A stretch of DNA of 64,000 nucleotides from Cellulomonas sp. ES6 (lineage in GTDB: Bacteria > Actinomycetota > Actinomycetes > Actinomycetales > Cellulomonadaceae). Both the position numbers and the translations under genes were made by a program. The stretch spans positions 2,728,001 through 2,792,000 of the forward strand of contig NZ_CP125655.1 of the NCBI RefSeq assembly GCF_030053835.1, given 5' to 3'. A model generated the notes under the pieces. That model was given only the letters and a program-made list of their open reading frames with translations. It was not told the DNA's origin and made no database searches. The stretch's first letter is position 1; the number at the start of each line of letters is the position of its first letter. Positions 48,680-57,126 of this stretch are shown here, in pieces.

Positions 48680-49303
48680 GTGCTGATGAACCGGGCAGAG
48701 ACGCTGCTGATGAACAACCCGGCCCGGGCCTGGCTGCAGCGAGCCTACGAGGTTCCCCTCCTTCAGCGGCTCGGCGCCGGGCTCGATGGGGCCGACGTGG
48801 TCGAGATCGGGTGCGGGCGCGGGGTCGGGACCGAGCTGCTCCTGCGGCGGATGGGTGCCGCACACGTGACCGCGCTGGACCTGGCCCCGGCGATGGTGCA
48901 GCGCGCCCAGCGTCGCCTGGCCCGGTACGCGACCCGGGTCGACGTCCAGCTCGACGACGCGTGCGAGCTCCCGCTCGCCGACGCCGCTGTCGACGCGGTG
49001 GTCGACTTCGGGGTCATCCACCACGTGCCGGCCTGGCGCGACGCGGTCGCCGAGGTCGCGCGGGTGCTGCGCCCGGGCGGCCAGTTCGTCTTCGAGGAGG
49101 TGACCCGCCACGCACTGCAGCGGTGGTCCTACCGCACCTTCCTCGAGCACCCCGAGCACGACCGGTTCAGCGCCGAGGGGTTCCTCGCCGAGCTCGCACG
49201 GATCGGTTTCACGCTGCCGCGACCGGCCGTCACGCGGTTCTTCGGCGACTTCGTCACCGGCGTCGCGGTCAAACCGTCGACCGCGGGGCCTGGGCCGCGG
49301 TGA
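48680..49303 (+). CDS. Class I SAM-dependent methyltransferase, 207 aa
   Basis: GTG at 48680 with GAGGAG eight bases before. Motif I is VVEIGCGRGVGTELL; motif II is TALDLAPAMVQRAQ; DFGVIHHVPAWRDAVAEVARVLRPGGQFVF is the usual UbiE-like motif. Substrate unknown. It is coupled by overlapping stop/start to an integral-membrane methyltransferase gene and shares the ArsR operator region. Confidence 0.85.
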   Translation: MLMNRAETLLMNNPARAWLQRAYEVPLLQRLGAGLDGADVVEIGCGRGVGTELLLRRMGAAHVTALDLAPAMVQRAQRRLARYATRVDVQLDDACELPLADAAVDAVVDFGVIHHVPAWRDAVAEVARVLRPGGQFVFEEVTRHALQRWSYRTFLEHPEHDRFSAEGFLAELARIGFTLPRPAVTRFFGDFVTGVAVKPSTAGPGPR

Positions 49304-49920
49304 GCAGCTACGCCATCGTCGCCCTGGCCCTGTTCGCCACGTGGGCTCTGCTCGCCGGGGTCGGGCGCATGGCCCTGCAGCGCCGGCGCACCGGGGACAG
49401 CGGATTCCGCTTCGCCGCCGCCACCGTGGGCAGCCGGCAGTGGTGGGCCAACCGGATCAGCGCCGCCGGGTCGGTCCTCGTCGGCGTCGCCGCACCGGTC
49501 GCCGACCTCCTCGGCCTTGGCCAGGTCGCCCCCGCCCTGAGCGCCCCGTCCCTGCGGAGCGCAGCGGCCGTCGTGGCCGCCGCAGGCGTCGTGGCCACCT
49601 ACCTGGCCCAGCTCGCCATGGGCACCGCCTGGCGGATCGGTGTCGATCCGACCGAACGCACCGACCTGGTCACCTCGGGGCCGTTCGCACTCGTGCGCAA
49701 CCCCATCTTCACCGCAGCGCTCATCGCCTTCAACGGGCTCGCCCTCACCACCGCGAACGTCGTGGCCCTGTCCGGCCTGGTCGTGGTCTTCACGGGCATC
49801 CAGATGCAGGTCCGCGCCGTCGAGGAACCCCACCTGCTCGCCGCGCACGGGCAGGCCTATGCGCACTACGCCGCCCGCGTGGGGCGGTTCCTCCCCTGGA
49901 TCGGACGCCTGCGCCCCTAG
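49300..49920 (+). CDS. Isoprenylcysteine carboxyl methyltransferase-like membrane protein, 206 aa
   Basis: GTG overlaps the previous stop. Four or five helices; the C-terminal part has the ICMT pattern (TSGPFALVRNPIFTAALIAFNGLAL; QMQVRAVEEPHLLAAHGQAYAHYAARVGRFLP). In bacteria these enzymes methylate unknown small or lipid substrates. Position between two metal transport units suggests a metal-inducible modification of metabolites or metals. Confidence 0.82.
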   Translation: MSSYAIVALALFATWALLAGVGRMALQRRRTGDSGFRFAAATVGSRQWWANRISAAGSVLVGVAAPVADLLGLGQVAPALSAPSLRSAAAVVAAAGVVATYLAQLAMGTAWRIGVDPTERTDLVTSGPFALVRNPIFTAALIAFNGLALTTANVVALSGLVVVFTGIQMQVRAVEEPHLLAAHGQAYAHYAARVGRFLPWIGRLRP

Positions 49921-49979
49921 CGGCCGCTGACAAGACCGACCTCTGCGCTGCTCCACCCCAGTAAACGAAAGGCGTGTCC

Positions 49980-50576
49980 ATGGACCTGGCAGTTGCCGCC
50001 CTCCAAGCGGTCGGGTTGTTCCTGGTGACCAACATCGACGACATCATCGTCTTGTCGCTGTTCTTCGCCCGCGGCGCCGGCGCTCCAGGCACCACCACCA
50101 AGATCATTGCCGGGCAGTACATCGGCTTCGGCGGCATCCTCATCGCGTCCGTCCTCGTCGCGATCGGCGCCAGCGCCTTCCTGCCTGAGGACGCGATCCC
50201 CTACTTCGGGCTCATCCCTCTGCTTCTCGGCCTCCACGCCGCCTGGCAGGCCTGGCGCAACCGGGGCGACGACGATGACGACGACCCCGGCAAGGCCGTC
50301 GCCGTCTGGACCGTCGCCGCCGTCACCTTCGCCAACGGCGGGGACAACATCGGCGTCTACGTCCCCGTCTTCCTCACCGTCGGCCCCGCCGCGATCGCGG
50401 CCTACGCGGTCGTGTTCCTCGCACTTGTCGCGGTCCTCGTCCTCGCCGCCCGCTACGTCGCAACTCGACGCCCCATCGCCGAGGTCCTCGAGCGCTGGGA
50501 ACACGTGCTGTTCCCGCTGGTCCTTATCGGCCTGGGCATCGTCATCCTCGTCGAAGGCGGCGCCTTCGGGCTCTAG
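49980..50576 (+). CDS. cadD: CadD-family cadmium resistance transporter, copy 1, 198 aa
   Basis: ATG 49980 after GAAAGGCG (GTG 49974 also in frame). Six helices with FLVTNIDDIIVLSLFFARG near the start, an acidic loop (GDDDDDDPGK), VTFANGGDNIGVYVPVF and RYVATRRPIAEVLERWEHVLFP at the end. All are CadD hallmarks. It removes Cd(II). A second copy lies at 53033 in the other direction. Confidence 0.88.
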   Translation: MDLAVAALQAVGLFLVTNIDDIIVLSLFFARGAGAPGTTTKIIAGQYIGFGGILIASVLVAIGASAFLPEDAIPYFGLIPLLLGLHAAWQAWRNRGDDDDDDPGKAVAVWTVAAVTFANGGDNIGVYVPVFLTVGPAAIAAYAVVFLALVAVLVLAARYVATRRPIAEVLERWEHVLFPLVLIGLGIVILVEGGAFGL

Positions 50577-50579
50577 CCC

Positions 50580-50867
50580 TTCCGGCTTGCGCGCTGGTCG
50601 ATCTCCGCCCAGAGTCGACGATCAACGCCGGCGCGGTTTCCGGGAGCGCGGACCGCCACAACCCTCGATCTTCTGGCAGCCCACGACCGCGGCGGTCCTC
50701 GACGCCCTTGTCCCGGCGCGATGGGAGACCGGCGCCAAAGTGAGTACCTCGACCGACACCGCCCGAACCCATCCCGGAACGGCGGGGCCGGGCCCGTACG
50801 TCCGCTGCCATGCCACGCGCTGGGGCAGCGCACCGGATGCGGGCCAGGGGCGGCTGAGAGGGTCGGG
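50580..50867. other. No gene seen
   Basis: No convincing frame on either strand; the long reverse frame across it is arginine-rich and lacks a start or a family motif. The stretch separates cadD from the convergent merR gene. Confidence 0.4.
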
Positions 50868-50887
50868 CCTGACCTGCTCGGGTCAGG
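50868..50887 (-). terminator. Terminator of merR
   Basis: CCTGACC (50868-50874) pairs with GGTCAGG (50881-50887) around TGCTCG, overlapping the stop codon of the reverse-strand merR gene. Confidence 0.5.
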
Positions 50888-51302
50888 AGCTCGGCGCTCC
50901 TCCATCGGAGAGCGGGATGACGTGACACACCTGCGACGGGTGGCACTGGGCAGGGTCCAAGGTGGTCGCGCGGTGGCCCAGTCGCCGCACCTGTGCGAGG
51001 AGAGCGGTCAGCTCGGCGATCCGTCGCTCGAGACTGCCGGCGTGCTGCTCCAGCAGGTCGACGACGTGCTGACAGGGCGGCCCGCTGTTCTCCCGGGCAG
51101 AGACGACGTCGGTGATCTGCCGGAGTGTCAGGCCCGCCGCCTGCGCTGCCCTGACGAACGCGAGCCGCTCGATGGCGCCGTGGTCGTACTGCCGATAACC
51201 CGACGCTTGCCGCGCAGGCGCAGGCAGCACTCCGGCCTTTTCGTAGAACCGGATGGCCTTGGTCGTCACGCCGCTCGCTGCGGCCAGCTGACCGATACGC
51301 AT
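50883..51302 (-). CDS. merR: MerR-family metal-responsive regulator, 139 aa
   Basis: Winged HTH MRIGQLAAASGVTTKAIRFYEKAGVL, dimerisation helix (RIAELTALLAQVRRL) and cysteines C75 (PPCQHVV), C118 and C124 (DPAQCHPSQVCHVI), which fits a soft-metal site. It is divergent from a mercuric-reductase-like gene and faces a MerR-type promoter, so Hg(II) is the likely inducer; Zn/Cd/Cu sensors of the same family look similar. Confidence 0.85.
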   Translation of the reverse strand: MRIGQLAAASGVTTKAIRFYEKAGVLPAPARQASGYRQYDHGAIERLAFVRAAQAAGLTLRQITDVVSARENSGPPCQHVVDLLEQHAGSLERRIAELTALLAQVRRLGHRATTLDPAQCHPSQVCHVIPLSDGGAPSS

Positions 51303-51315
51303 CTGCTGACCCTAC

Positions 51316-51350
51316 GCCTTGACCTTCCCGCGCAGTGGAACGTCTACCGT
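51316..51350 (+). promoter_or_regulatory. MerR-type promoter with 20-bp spacer
   Basis: TTGACC at 51319-51324 and TACCGT at 51345-51350 are separated by 20 bases, the over-long spacer typical of MerR-controlled promoters. Between them GACCTTCC and GGAACGTC form the expected dyad. Transcription would run into merA. Confidence 0.75.
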
Positions 51351-51398
51351 CGGCCCCCTTAGAAGGTGGGCACGGTCGGTGACGCGCTAGGAGCACCC

Positions 51399-52766
51399 GT
51401 GGACGAGTACGACCTGATCGTGATCGGCACCGGAGGCGCAGCGATGGCCGCCGGGATCGAGGCCCGCTCCCGCGCGGCAAGCGTCCTGCTCGTCGAGCAC
51501 AACGCCCTCGGCGGAACCTGCCTGAACATCGGCTGCGTGCCGAGCAAGAACCTGCTGGCCGCAGCAGACCAGCGCCACCGCGCCGCGGTGAACCGTTTCC
51601 GCGGCGTGGCAACGAGCACCGGTGGGGTCGTCATGGACGCGCTGCTCGCGCAGAAGCAAGCTCTCATCGACCATCTTCGCGAGGTCAAGTACGCCGAGGT
51701 AGCGGCCGCCCACGGCCTCCGCGTCGTCTACGGGCACGCCCGGTTCCTCGACGCGCACACCGTGCAGGTCGACGACCACCAACTACGGGCCCGGGCCTAC
51801 GTCGTGGCCACCGGGGCCGCGCCGCACGTCCCCGACCTGCCTGGCATGGCCGACGTCGACTACCTCACCTCCACCACCGCAATGGAGCAGCGAGACCTGC
51901 CCGCATCCATGGTCGTGGTCGGCGGCGGGTACGTCGGGCTGGAGCAGGCCCAGCTGTGGGCGCACCTGGGCGTAGAGGTCACCCTCGTCGGGCGCTTCGC
52001 CCCGCACACAGAGCCCGAGGTTGCTGACGTACTCCGCGACGTGTTCAACGACGAAGGCATCACGGTGGTCGAGGAGCGCGCGGTCACGGTCGCGCGCACC
52101 GAGAACGGGGTCGTGGTCACCACGACAGCCGGCACCCGAGCGCAGGGTCAGCGGCTCCTGGTCGCGACCGGCCGCTTCGCCGACACACGCAACCTGGGCC
52201 TGGACGCCGCAGATGTGCAGACCGACGAGCGCGGGTTCATCGTCGTCGACCAGAACCAACGCACCACCAACCCGCGGGTGTTCGCCGCCGGTGACGTCGC
52301 CGGCGGACCGCAGTACGTCTACGTGGCCGCGCAGACCGGACACGTCGCCGCCGCCGGCGCCCTGGGCGAGCCATCCACGGTGGACTACCGCGGCCTGCCC
52401 GGTGTCACCTTCACCACCCCTCAGATCGCCAGCGCGGGACTCACCGAGCATCGCGCCACGGAGCTGGGGCACTCCTGCGAATGTCGGGTCCTAAGCGCCC
52501 AAGACATTCCCCGAGCACTGGTCAACCAGGATCCCCGCGGAACCCTCAAGCTCGTCATCGACGCGAAGACCCGCGAAGTCCTCGGGGTCCACGCCGCCCT
52601 GGACGGAGCCGGCGACGTGATGCTAGCCGCGACGTACGCGATCAAGTTCGGCCTTACCGTCGACGACCTCGCCGACACCTGGGCGCCCTACCTCACCATG
52701 AGCGAGGCACTGCGCATCGCCGCCGGGCTGTTTCGCTCGAACCTGCCCACCAGCTGCTGCGCCTGA
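51399..52766 (+). CDS. merA: Mercuric reductase-like FAD flavoprotein without N-terminal HMA domain, 455 aa
   Basis: The frame opens at 51366; I take GTG 51399 (VDEYDLIVIG). FAD-binding GTGGAAMAAGIEA, redox disulfide GGTCLNIGCVPSK, NAD(P)H-binding VVVGGGYVGLEQAQL, and second FAD motif NPRVFAAGDVAGGPQYVYVAA. The C-terminus ends SCCA, the vicinal cysteine pair that delivers Hg(II) to the active site and separates MerA from dihydrolipoamide dehydrogenase. No merT, merP or merB is in the window, so this is a minimal mer unit. Confidence 0.9.
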   Translation: MDEYDLIVIGTGGAAMAAGIEARSRAASVLLVEHNALGGTCLNIGCVPSKNLLAAADQRHRAAVNRFRGVATSTGGVVMDALLAQKQALIDHLREVKYAEVAAAHGLRVVYGHARFLDAHTVQVDDHQLRARAYVVATGAAPHVPDLPGMADVDYLTSTTAMEQRDLPASMVVVGGGYVGLEQAQLWAHLGVEVTLVGRFAPHTEPEVADVLRDVFNDEGITVVEERAVTVARTENGVVVTTTAGTRAQGQRLLVATGRFADTRNLGLDAADVQTDERGFIVVDQNQRTTNPRVFAAGDVAGGPQYVYVAAQTGHVAAAGALGEPSTVDYRGLPGVTFTTPQIASAGLTEHRATELGHSCECRVLSAQDIPRALVNQDPRGTLKLVIDAKTREVLGVHAALDGAGDVMLAATYAIKFGLTVDDLADTWAPYLTMSEALRIAAGLFRSNLPTSCCA

Positions 52767-52900
52767 CGTCCGGCGACGCAAGGAGGTTCAAGAGCGTGGA
52801 CAGCGCCTTGCGTCGCCGGCTCCTCGGCGGATCCCGCATACGAACGTTTCCGGTACACCCGCCAGAGCTCAGTGGCGCGGGCTGTGGCTTCGTTCGCTTG

Positions 52901-52933
52901 GTGGCGGGGTTTTTGCAGCGCTCCGTGGCGGTC
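52901..52933 (+). repeat. 33-bp direct repeat, left copy
   Basis: Begins GTGGCGGGGTTTTTGCAGCG. It matches 54121-54153 at 26 of 33 positions in the same orientation. The two copies bracket the ArsR-CadD pair. In one frame both read VAGF(L/Y)Q, so they may be remnants of one gene. Confidence 0.5.
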
Positions 52934-53032
52934 TTGTTGCCGCGATCACGCAGGACTGGCTGCAGGTAGGTGTCGCGGTCTGAACCGAGAGGGGTGCGCC
53001 CGGTCGGGGCCCTTTGGATCGCTGCCGCTACG

Positions 53033-53635
53033 TCAGAGTCCGAAGGCTCCGCCGCTGACGAGGATCACGATGCCGAGGCCGATGAGAACGATGGGGAAGA
53101 GGATGTGCTCCCAGCGTTCGAGCACTTCGGCGATCGGGGGGCGGGTGGCGACGAACTTTGCCAGGGCCACCAGGACCGCGACGAGCGCGAGGAAGATGAT
53201 GCAGTAGGCGACTACTGCGAGAGGTTCCACGCTGAGGAAGACAGGGGTGTAGACGCCGATGTTGTCGCCGCCGTTGGCAAGGGTGACGCCTGCGACTGTC
53301 CACACGCCGACCTTCTTGCCGGCAACCTTGACCTCGTCGTCATCGTCGTCATCGTCTCCGCGCCAGGCCTGCCATGCGGCCCAGAGGCCGAGGCCCAGAG
53401 GGATGAGACCGAAGTACGGGATGGCTGCCGAGGGCAGGAATGCTCCGGCACCGATAGTCACCAGGACCGCGGCACCGAGGATGCCGGCGAATCCGAGGTA
53501 CTGGCCGGCCAGAATGCGGGCGGTAGTGCCGCGCTGGCCTGCCCCTCGCGCGAAGAAGAGGGAGAGCACGATGATGTCGTCGATGTTGGTCGCTGCGAAC
53601 AGGCCCATCGCCTGCAAGACCGAGGTGAGGATCAT
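53033..53635 (-). CDS. cadD: CadD-family cadmium resistance transporter, copy 2, 200 aa
   Basis: ATG 53635 overlaps the stop of the ArsR-type gene upstream. Same pattern as copy 1: FAATNIDDIIVLSLFFARG, the acidic loop WRGDDDDDDDE, VTLANGGDNIGVYTPVF, and FVATRPPIAEVLERWEHILFP. The two copies are clearly related but not identical, so they are older than a recent duplication. Confidence 0.88.
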   Translation of the reverse strand: MILTSVLQAMGLFAATNIDDIIVLSLFFARGAGQRGTTARILAGQYLGFAGILGAAVLVTIGAGAFLPSAAIPYFGLIPLGLGLWAAWQAWRGDDDDDDDEVKVAGKKVGVWTVAGVTLANGGDNIGVYTPVFLSVEPLAVVAYCIIFLALVAVLVALAKFVATRPPIAEVLERWEHILFPIVLIGLGIVILVSGGAFGL

Positions 53636-53991
53636 GCGCCCTCCCCAGCTGCGTCGCATCCGGGAAGCGAGCAGGCGGGATCGATGCACGGGGCGTCTTC
53701 GTCCACTGCCAGGGTGGCATCGACCAGTGCCGTCAGCGCCTGCGCCAGGTGCGAATCGGCGATCTCATATCGTGTCCGACGACCCTCGGGCTCGGAGACG
53801 ACGATCCCGCAATCGCGCAGGCATGCCAGGTGGTTGGACACGTTCGGGCGTGTCAGGTCCAGATCTCGGGCCAGTTCCGCCGGGTAAGCGGGATGGTCGA
53901 GCAGGGTCAAGATGATCCGGGATCGAGTGGGGTCGGCCAGTGCACGACCCAGGCGGTTCATCACGTCGAGACGCGAAGCAATAGTCAGCAT
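53632..53991 (-). CDS. CmtR/CadC-like ArsR-family repressor, 119 aa
   Basis: Start at ATG 53991 (MLTIASRLDVMNRLGRALAD), close to a -10-like TATAGT. Winged helix LARDLDLTRPNVSNHLACLRDCGIV has cysteines in the recognition-helix region as in CmtR. The C-terminus has CIDPACSLPGC, which can complete a Cd/Pb thiolate site. It is translationally coupled to cadD copy 2. Confidence 0.88.
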   Translation of the reverse strand: MLTIASRLDVMNRLGRALADPTRSRIILTLLDHPAYPAELARDLDLTRPNVSNHLACLRDCGIVVSEPEGRRTRYEIADSHLAQALTALVDATLAVDEDAPCIDPACSLPGCDAAGEGA

Positions 53992-54547
53992 GGACTGAAC
54001 TATACAGCGCGCACTGAACACTCGGTCACAGGCGTCAGCCCAGATCGCATGCCCGTAAGGGGAACCCTCACCGGACACCACCGCTACTTATCGAGAGGAA
54101 CGTGTGGGTTGCGCCGTTATGTGGCGGGGTTCTATCAGAGCTGTGTGGCGGCCGGATCAACTGACGCCGATGACGAGGGTGCTCGCGGTGCTACCAGCCG
54201 GACGGTGTTAGCACGGCTCGATGCGTCGGGCAGCGGTGGAAGGCAGCTGCCCGGTAATCTTGGCGGGGGCGTGTGGGACGGGCGCGCCGCCGGAGGAGCG
54301 GACCACAGTTGCGCCGACTCCTGGTAGCGATGCTCAGCGACAGCAAGGGTGTCCGATCCCCCCACACGCCGGGGCTCTGCAATCGCACCGCACCCCTGCC
54401 GGAGTACGTGGCCGAGCACGTACGACTGTCCTACGCCGACCGCACGGCTCGGCCATGCTTCTTCCCACAAAGCGGCGGGTGATGCGACAGTGAGGGCGCC
54501 CTCGGCCCCACCGGGGGCGAGGCCTATCACCCCGAGGCCTGTTGCGC
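53992..54547. other. Promoter of the cad pair plus decayed DNA
   Basis: Next to the repressor start is a short promoter: TATAGT on the reverse strand (53999-54004), 8 bases from the ATG, with ACTGAAC repeats on both sides (53993 and 54013), likely the operator. Further right a plus-strand frame (54110-54330) and a later one (PEYVAEHVRLSYADRTARPC) look like broken coding DNA. No intact gene is seen. Confidence 0.45.
54121..54153 (+). repeat. 33-bp direct repeat, right copy
   Basis: Begins GTGGCGGGGTTCTATCAGAG; partner of 52901-52933. Confidence 0.5.
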
Positions 54548-56785
54548 TCAGTGGCGCGTTGGCTCGGGCTCTCGCTGCTGGGTAGGCCCGGGTTCGTCGC
54601 TGGGGTGCAGGGCGGCGATGCTAGCCCCGGGGTCCAGGTCGAGGCGTCGCAGGAGCTGGGCGTTGAGCGCGACGACGACGGTGGACAGTGACATCAGGAT
54701 GGCCCCGACGGCCATGGGCATGACGAACCCGATCGAAGCCAGGACGCCGGCGGCGAGGGGGACGGCGAGGAGGTTGTACCCGGCCGCCCACCACAGGTTC
54801 TGGGTCATCTTGCGGTAGCTGGCCCGGGACAGGTGGAGCACCGAGAGCACCGAGCGGGGGTCGTCGCTGGCCAGGATGACCCCGGCCGAGCCGATGGCCA
54901 CGTCCGTCCCGGCGCCGATGGCGATACCGACGTCGGCCTGGGCCAGGGCGGGAGCGTCGTTGACGCCGTCTCCGACCATGGCCACGGTGCGGCCCTGCTG
55001 CTGCAGCTGGGCCACCTGGTGGTTCTTGTGCTCCGGGCGCACCCCGGCGTAGACGTCGTCGATGCCCAGCTCGGTGGCCACCGCGCGGGCCACGGGCTCG
55101 GCGTCCCCGGTGATCATCACCACCGTCATCCCCAGCTCGTGCAGGGCGTCAACGGCCTGGCGGGATTCGGGGCGGATCTCATCGGCCAGGGCGATCGCTC
55201 CGATGATGCGGTCGTACTCCAGGAGGTGCAGGACCGTGCGGCCGTGCTCCGACCAGTCGTGGGTCACGTCCAGCGGCTGGGCGCCGCGTTCGTCGAGTAG
55301 CGCGGGGCCACCGACGGCGACCGCAGCCCCGTCGACGTCCGCGCTGACCCCGACCGCGGTGGCTGCTTGGAAGCCGGTGGTCGTGGGCAGGTGCAAGCCG
55401 CGCTCCTGGGCGGCCCGGACGATCGCCCGGGCCAGCGGGTGCTCACTGTCGGCCTCCACGGCCGCGGCCAGCGCAAGGACCTCGTCCTCGGTGCGCCCGT
55501 CGACGGCGGTGACGGCGACCACCGCCGGCTCGCCCTTGGTCAGGGTGCCGGTCTTGTCGAACAAGACCGCGTCCACGGTGCGCATCCGCTCCAGCGCCAG
55601 CCGGTCCTTGATCAGCACGCCGCCGCGGGCGGCGCGTTCGGTGGCGATCGAGACGACCAGCGGGATCGCCAGCCCCAGGGCGTGCGGACAGGCGATAACC
55701 AGCACGGTGATCACCCGCACGACGGCGAACTCCGGGGTGCCGAGCACCGTCCAAGCCACCGCGGTGAGGACTGCGGCGCCGACGGCGAACCAAAAGAGCC
55801 AGCCCGCGGCCCGGTCGGCGAGCCGCTGGGCCCGGCTGGCCGAGCCCTGGGCCTCGGTAACCAGCCGCTCGATCCCGGCCAGGGCGGTGTCCTGGCCCAC
55901 GGCGCTGACCCGCACCCGCAGACCGGAGTCCGTCGCGACTGTGCCGGCAACCACCCGGTCCCCCACACCCCGCCGAACGGGAGCCGACTCGCCGGTGATC
56001 ATCGACTCATCGACGTCGGCGGACCCCTCGATCACCTCGCCATCCGCCGGCACCCGACCCCCGGGACGGACCAGGACGACGTCACCGACGGCGAGCTCGG
56101 CCGGTGCCACGGTCACCACTTCACCGTCCTGAACCCGTTCGGCCTCGTCGGGCAGCAGCGCGGCCAGGAAGTCCAGCGCGGAGGCGGTCTGCGCCAGGGA
56201 GCGCATCTCGATCCAGTGGCCCAGCAGCATGATCACCACCAGCAGCGCCAGCTCCCACCAGAACTCCAGCGCGGCCTCGAGCACGCCCAGCGCGGCGCCC
56301 CAGGAGGCGAGGAACGCGACGGTGATCGCCAGCCCGATCAGTAACATCATCCCGGGCTGGCGGCGGCGGACGTCCGCCACGGCGCCGGTCAGGAACGGCC
56401 GACCACCCCAGAGGTAGATGACCGTCCCGAGCACCGGCGCAACCGCGCCCAGGCCGGGAACCTGAGGCAGCTGGTAGCCCAGCAGCATGGCGAAGGATCC
56501 GCTGAGCAGCACCGTCGGGATGGCCAGGATGAGCATGACCCAGAACAGGCGACGGAACTGGGCCACATGATCACCATGACCGCCGTGCCCTCCGTGGGCG
56601 CCGTGGCCCCCGGGGACATCGTGGCCGGCGCCGTGACCGGGATGCCCATCAGAGCCGCCCGCGCCGTGGTCATGGGTGTGGCTTTCTCCGCCGAGGCGAT
56701 CGTCGGTGTGGGCATCCAGGCCCAGTTCGGTATGGGTGTCCTCGTGGTGCTGGCCGTGCATCCCGCCATGCGGCATGGTGCTCAT
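54548..56785 (-). CDS. copB: CopB-type P1B-3 ATPase with CPH motif, 745 aa
   Basis: A histidine-rich N-terminus of about 75 residues (HGQHHEDTHTE, GGHGAHGGHGGHGDH) replaces HMA domains. Core motifs: GGRVPADGEVIEG, TGESAPV, ACPHALGLAIP (CPH metal site), DKTGTLTKG, SEHPLARAIV, GDGVNDAPAL. The CPH motif defines CopB/P1B-3 pumps associated with copper (Cu2+/Cu+) export. Alternative starts at 56776 and 56764 exist. A tandem 11-bp box lies about 150 bases upstream. Confidence 0.92.
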   Translation of the reverse strand: MSTMPHGGMHGQHHEDTHTELGLDAHTDDRLGGESHTHDHGAGGSDGHPGHGAGHDVPGGHGAHGGHGGHGDHVAQFRRLFWVMLILAIPTVLLSGSFAMLLGYQLPQVPGLGAVAPVLGTVIYLWGGRPFLTGAVADVRRRQPGMMLLIGLAITVAFLASWGAALGVLEAALEFWWELALLVVIMLLGHWIEMRSLAQTASALDFLAALLPDEAERVQDGEVVTVAPAELAVGDVVLVRPGGRVPADGEVIEGSADVDESMITGESAPVRRGVGDRVVAGTVATDSGLRVRVSAVGQDTALAGIERLVTEAQGSASRAQRLADRAAGWLFWFAVGAAVLTAVAWTVLGTPEFAVVRVITVLVIACPHALGLAIPLVVSIATERAARGGVLIKDRLALERMRTVDAVLFDKTGTLTKGEPAVVAVTAVDGRTEDEVLALAAAVEADSEHPLARAIVRAAQERGLHLPTTTGFQAATAVGVSADVDGAAVAVGGPALLDERGAQPLDVTHDWSEHGRTVLHLLEYDRIIGAIALADEIRPESRQAVDALHELGMTVVMITGDAEPVARAVATELGIDDVYAGVRPEHKNHQVAQLQQQGRTVAMVGDGVNDAPALAQADVGIAIGAGTDVAIGSAGVILASDDPRSVLSVLHLSRASYRKMTQNLWWAAGYNLLAVPLAAGVLASIGFVMPMAVGAILMSLSTVVVALNAQLLRRLDLDPGASIAALHPSDEPGPTQQREPEPTRH

Positions 56786-56936
56786 CGCCGTCTCCTCCGA
56801 TCGCCTGTACCCCCTCAGAGATACCTGTCTCGCCGTACATCCCGACCCCTATGCGGAAACTCCCCACCGCAGCGGTCGAGTTTCCTTCCGTAGCGTCCCT
56901 TACCTGCTCAGTCATTGACGCGGCGCGCCACAGAAA
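56786..56936. promoter_or_regulatory. Upstream region of copB with possible weak CsoR-like site
   Basis: GTACCCCCTCAGAGATAC at 56807-56824 resembles a damaged CsoR operator (compare 38903-38919): the left arm fits and the right arm is partly lost. It lies just upstream of the copB ribosome-binding site. Weak evidence. Confidence 0.3.
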
Positions 56937-56958
56937 CCTCATCAAACCTTCATCGTCA
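56937..56958. promoter_or_regulatory. Tandem 11-bp box, site E
   Basis: CCTCATCAAAC then CTTCATCGTCA; on the copB strand this reads TGACGATGAAG and GTTTGATGAGG. Spacing and core match boxes A-D. Confidence 0.6.
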
Positions 56959-57126
56959 GGCGCACCGTCCTGCGGGACGTGTAGGTGCGATTCTCCCGTC
57001 AATAGCAGCCGCGCCGCAGCCTGGTGACCCATATCGAGGCGGGTTGCGGCTGTAGAGGCGAGGCGCACACCTTTCAACGGGCCAGTAGCGCAAGGCTGCT
57101 TCACAGGTGCTACCGGTCGGCCCGCG
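56959..57126. other. No gene seen
   Basis: Short intergenic stretch between the copB promoter and the end of the quinone-reductase-like gene; no feature recognised. Confidence 0.4.

Noticed and set aside
50542..51612. 356-codon minus-strand frame covering merR
   Set aside because: Different frame from merR with no motif; merR has a clear HTH and MerR-type promoter.
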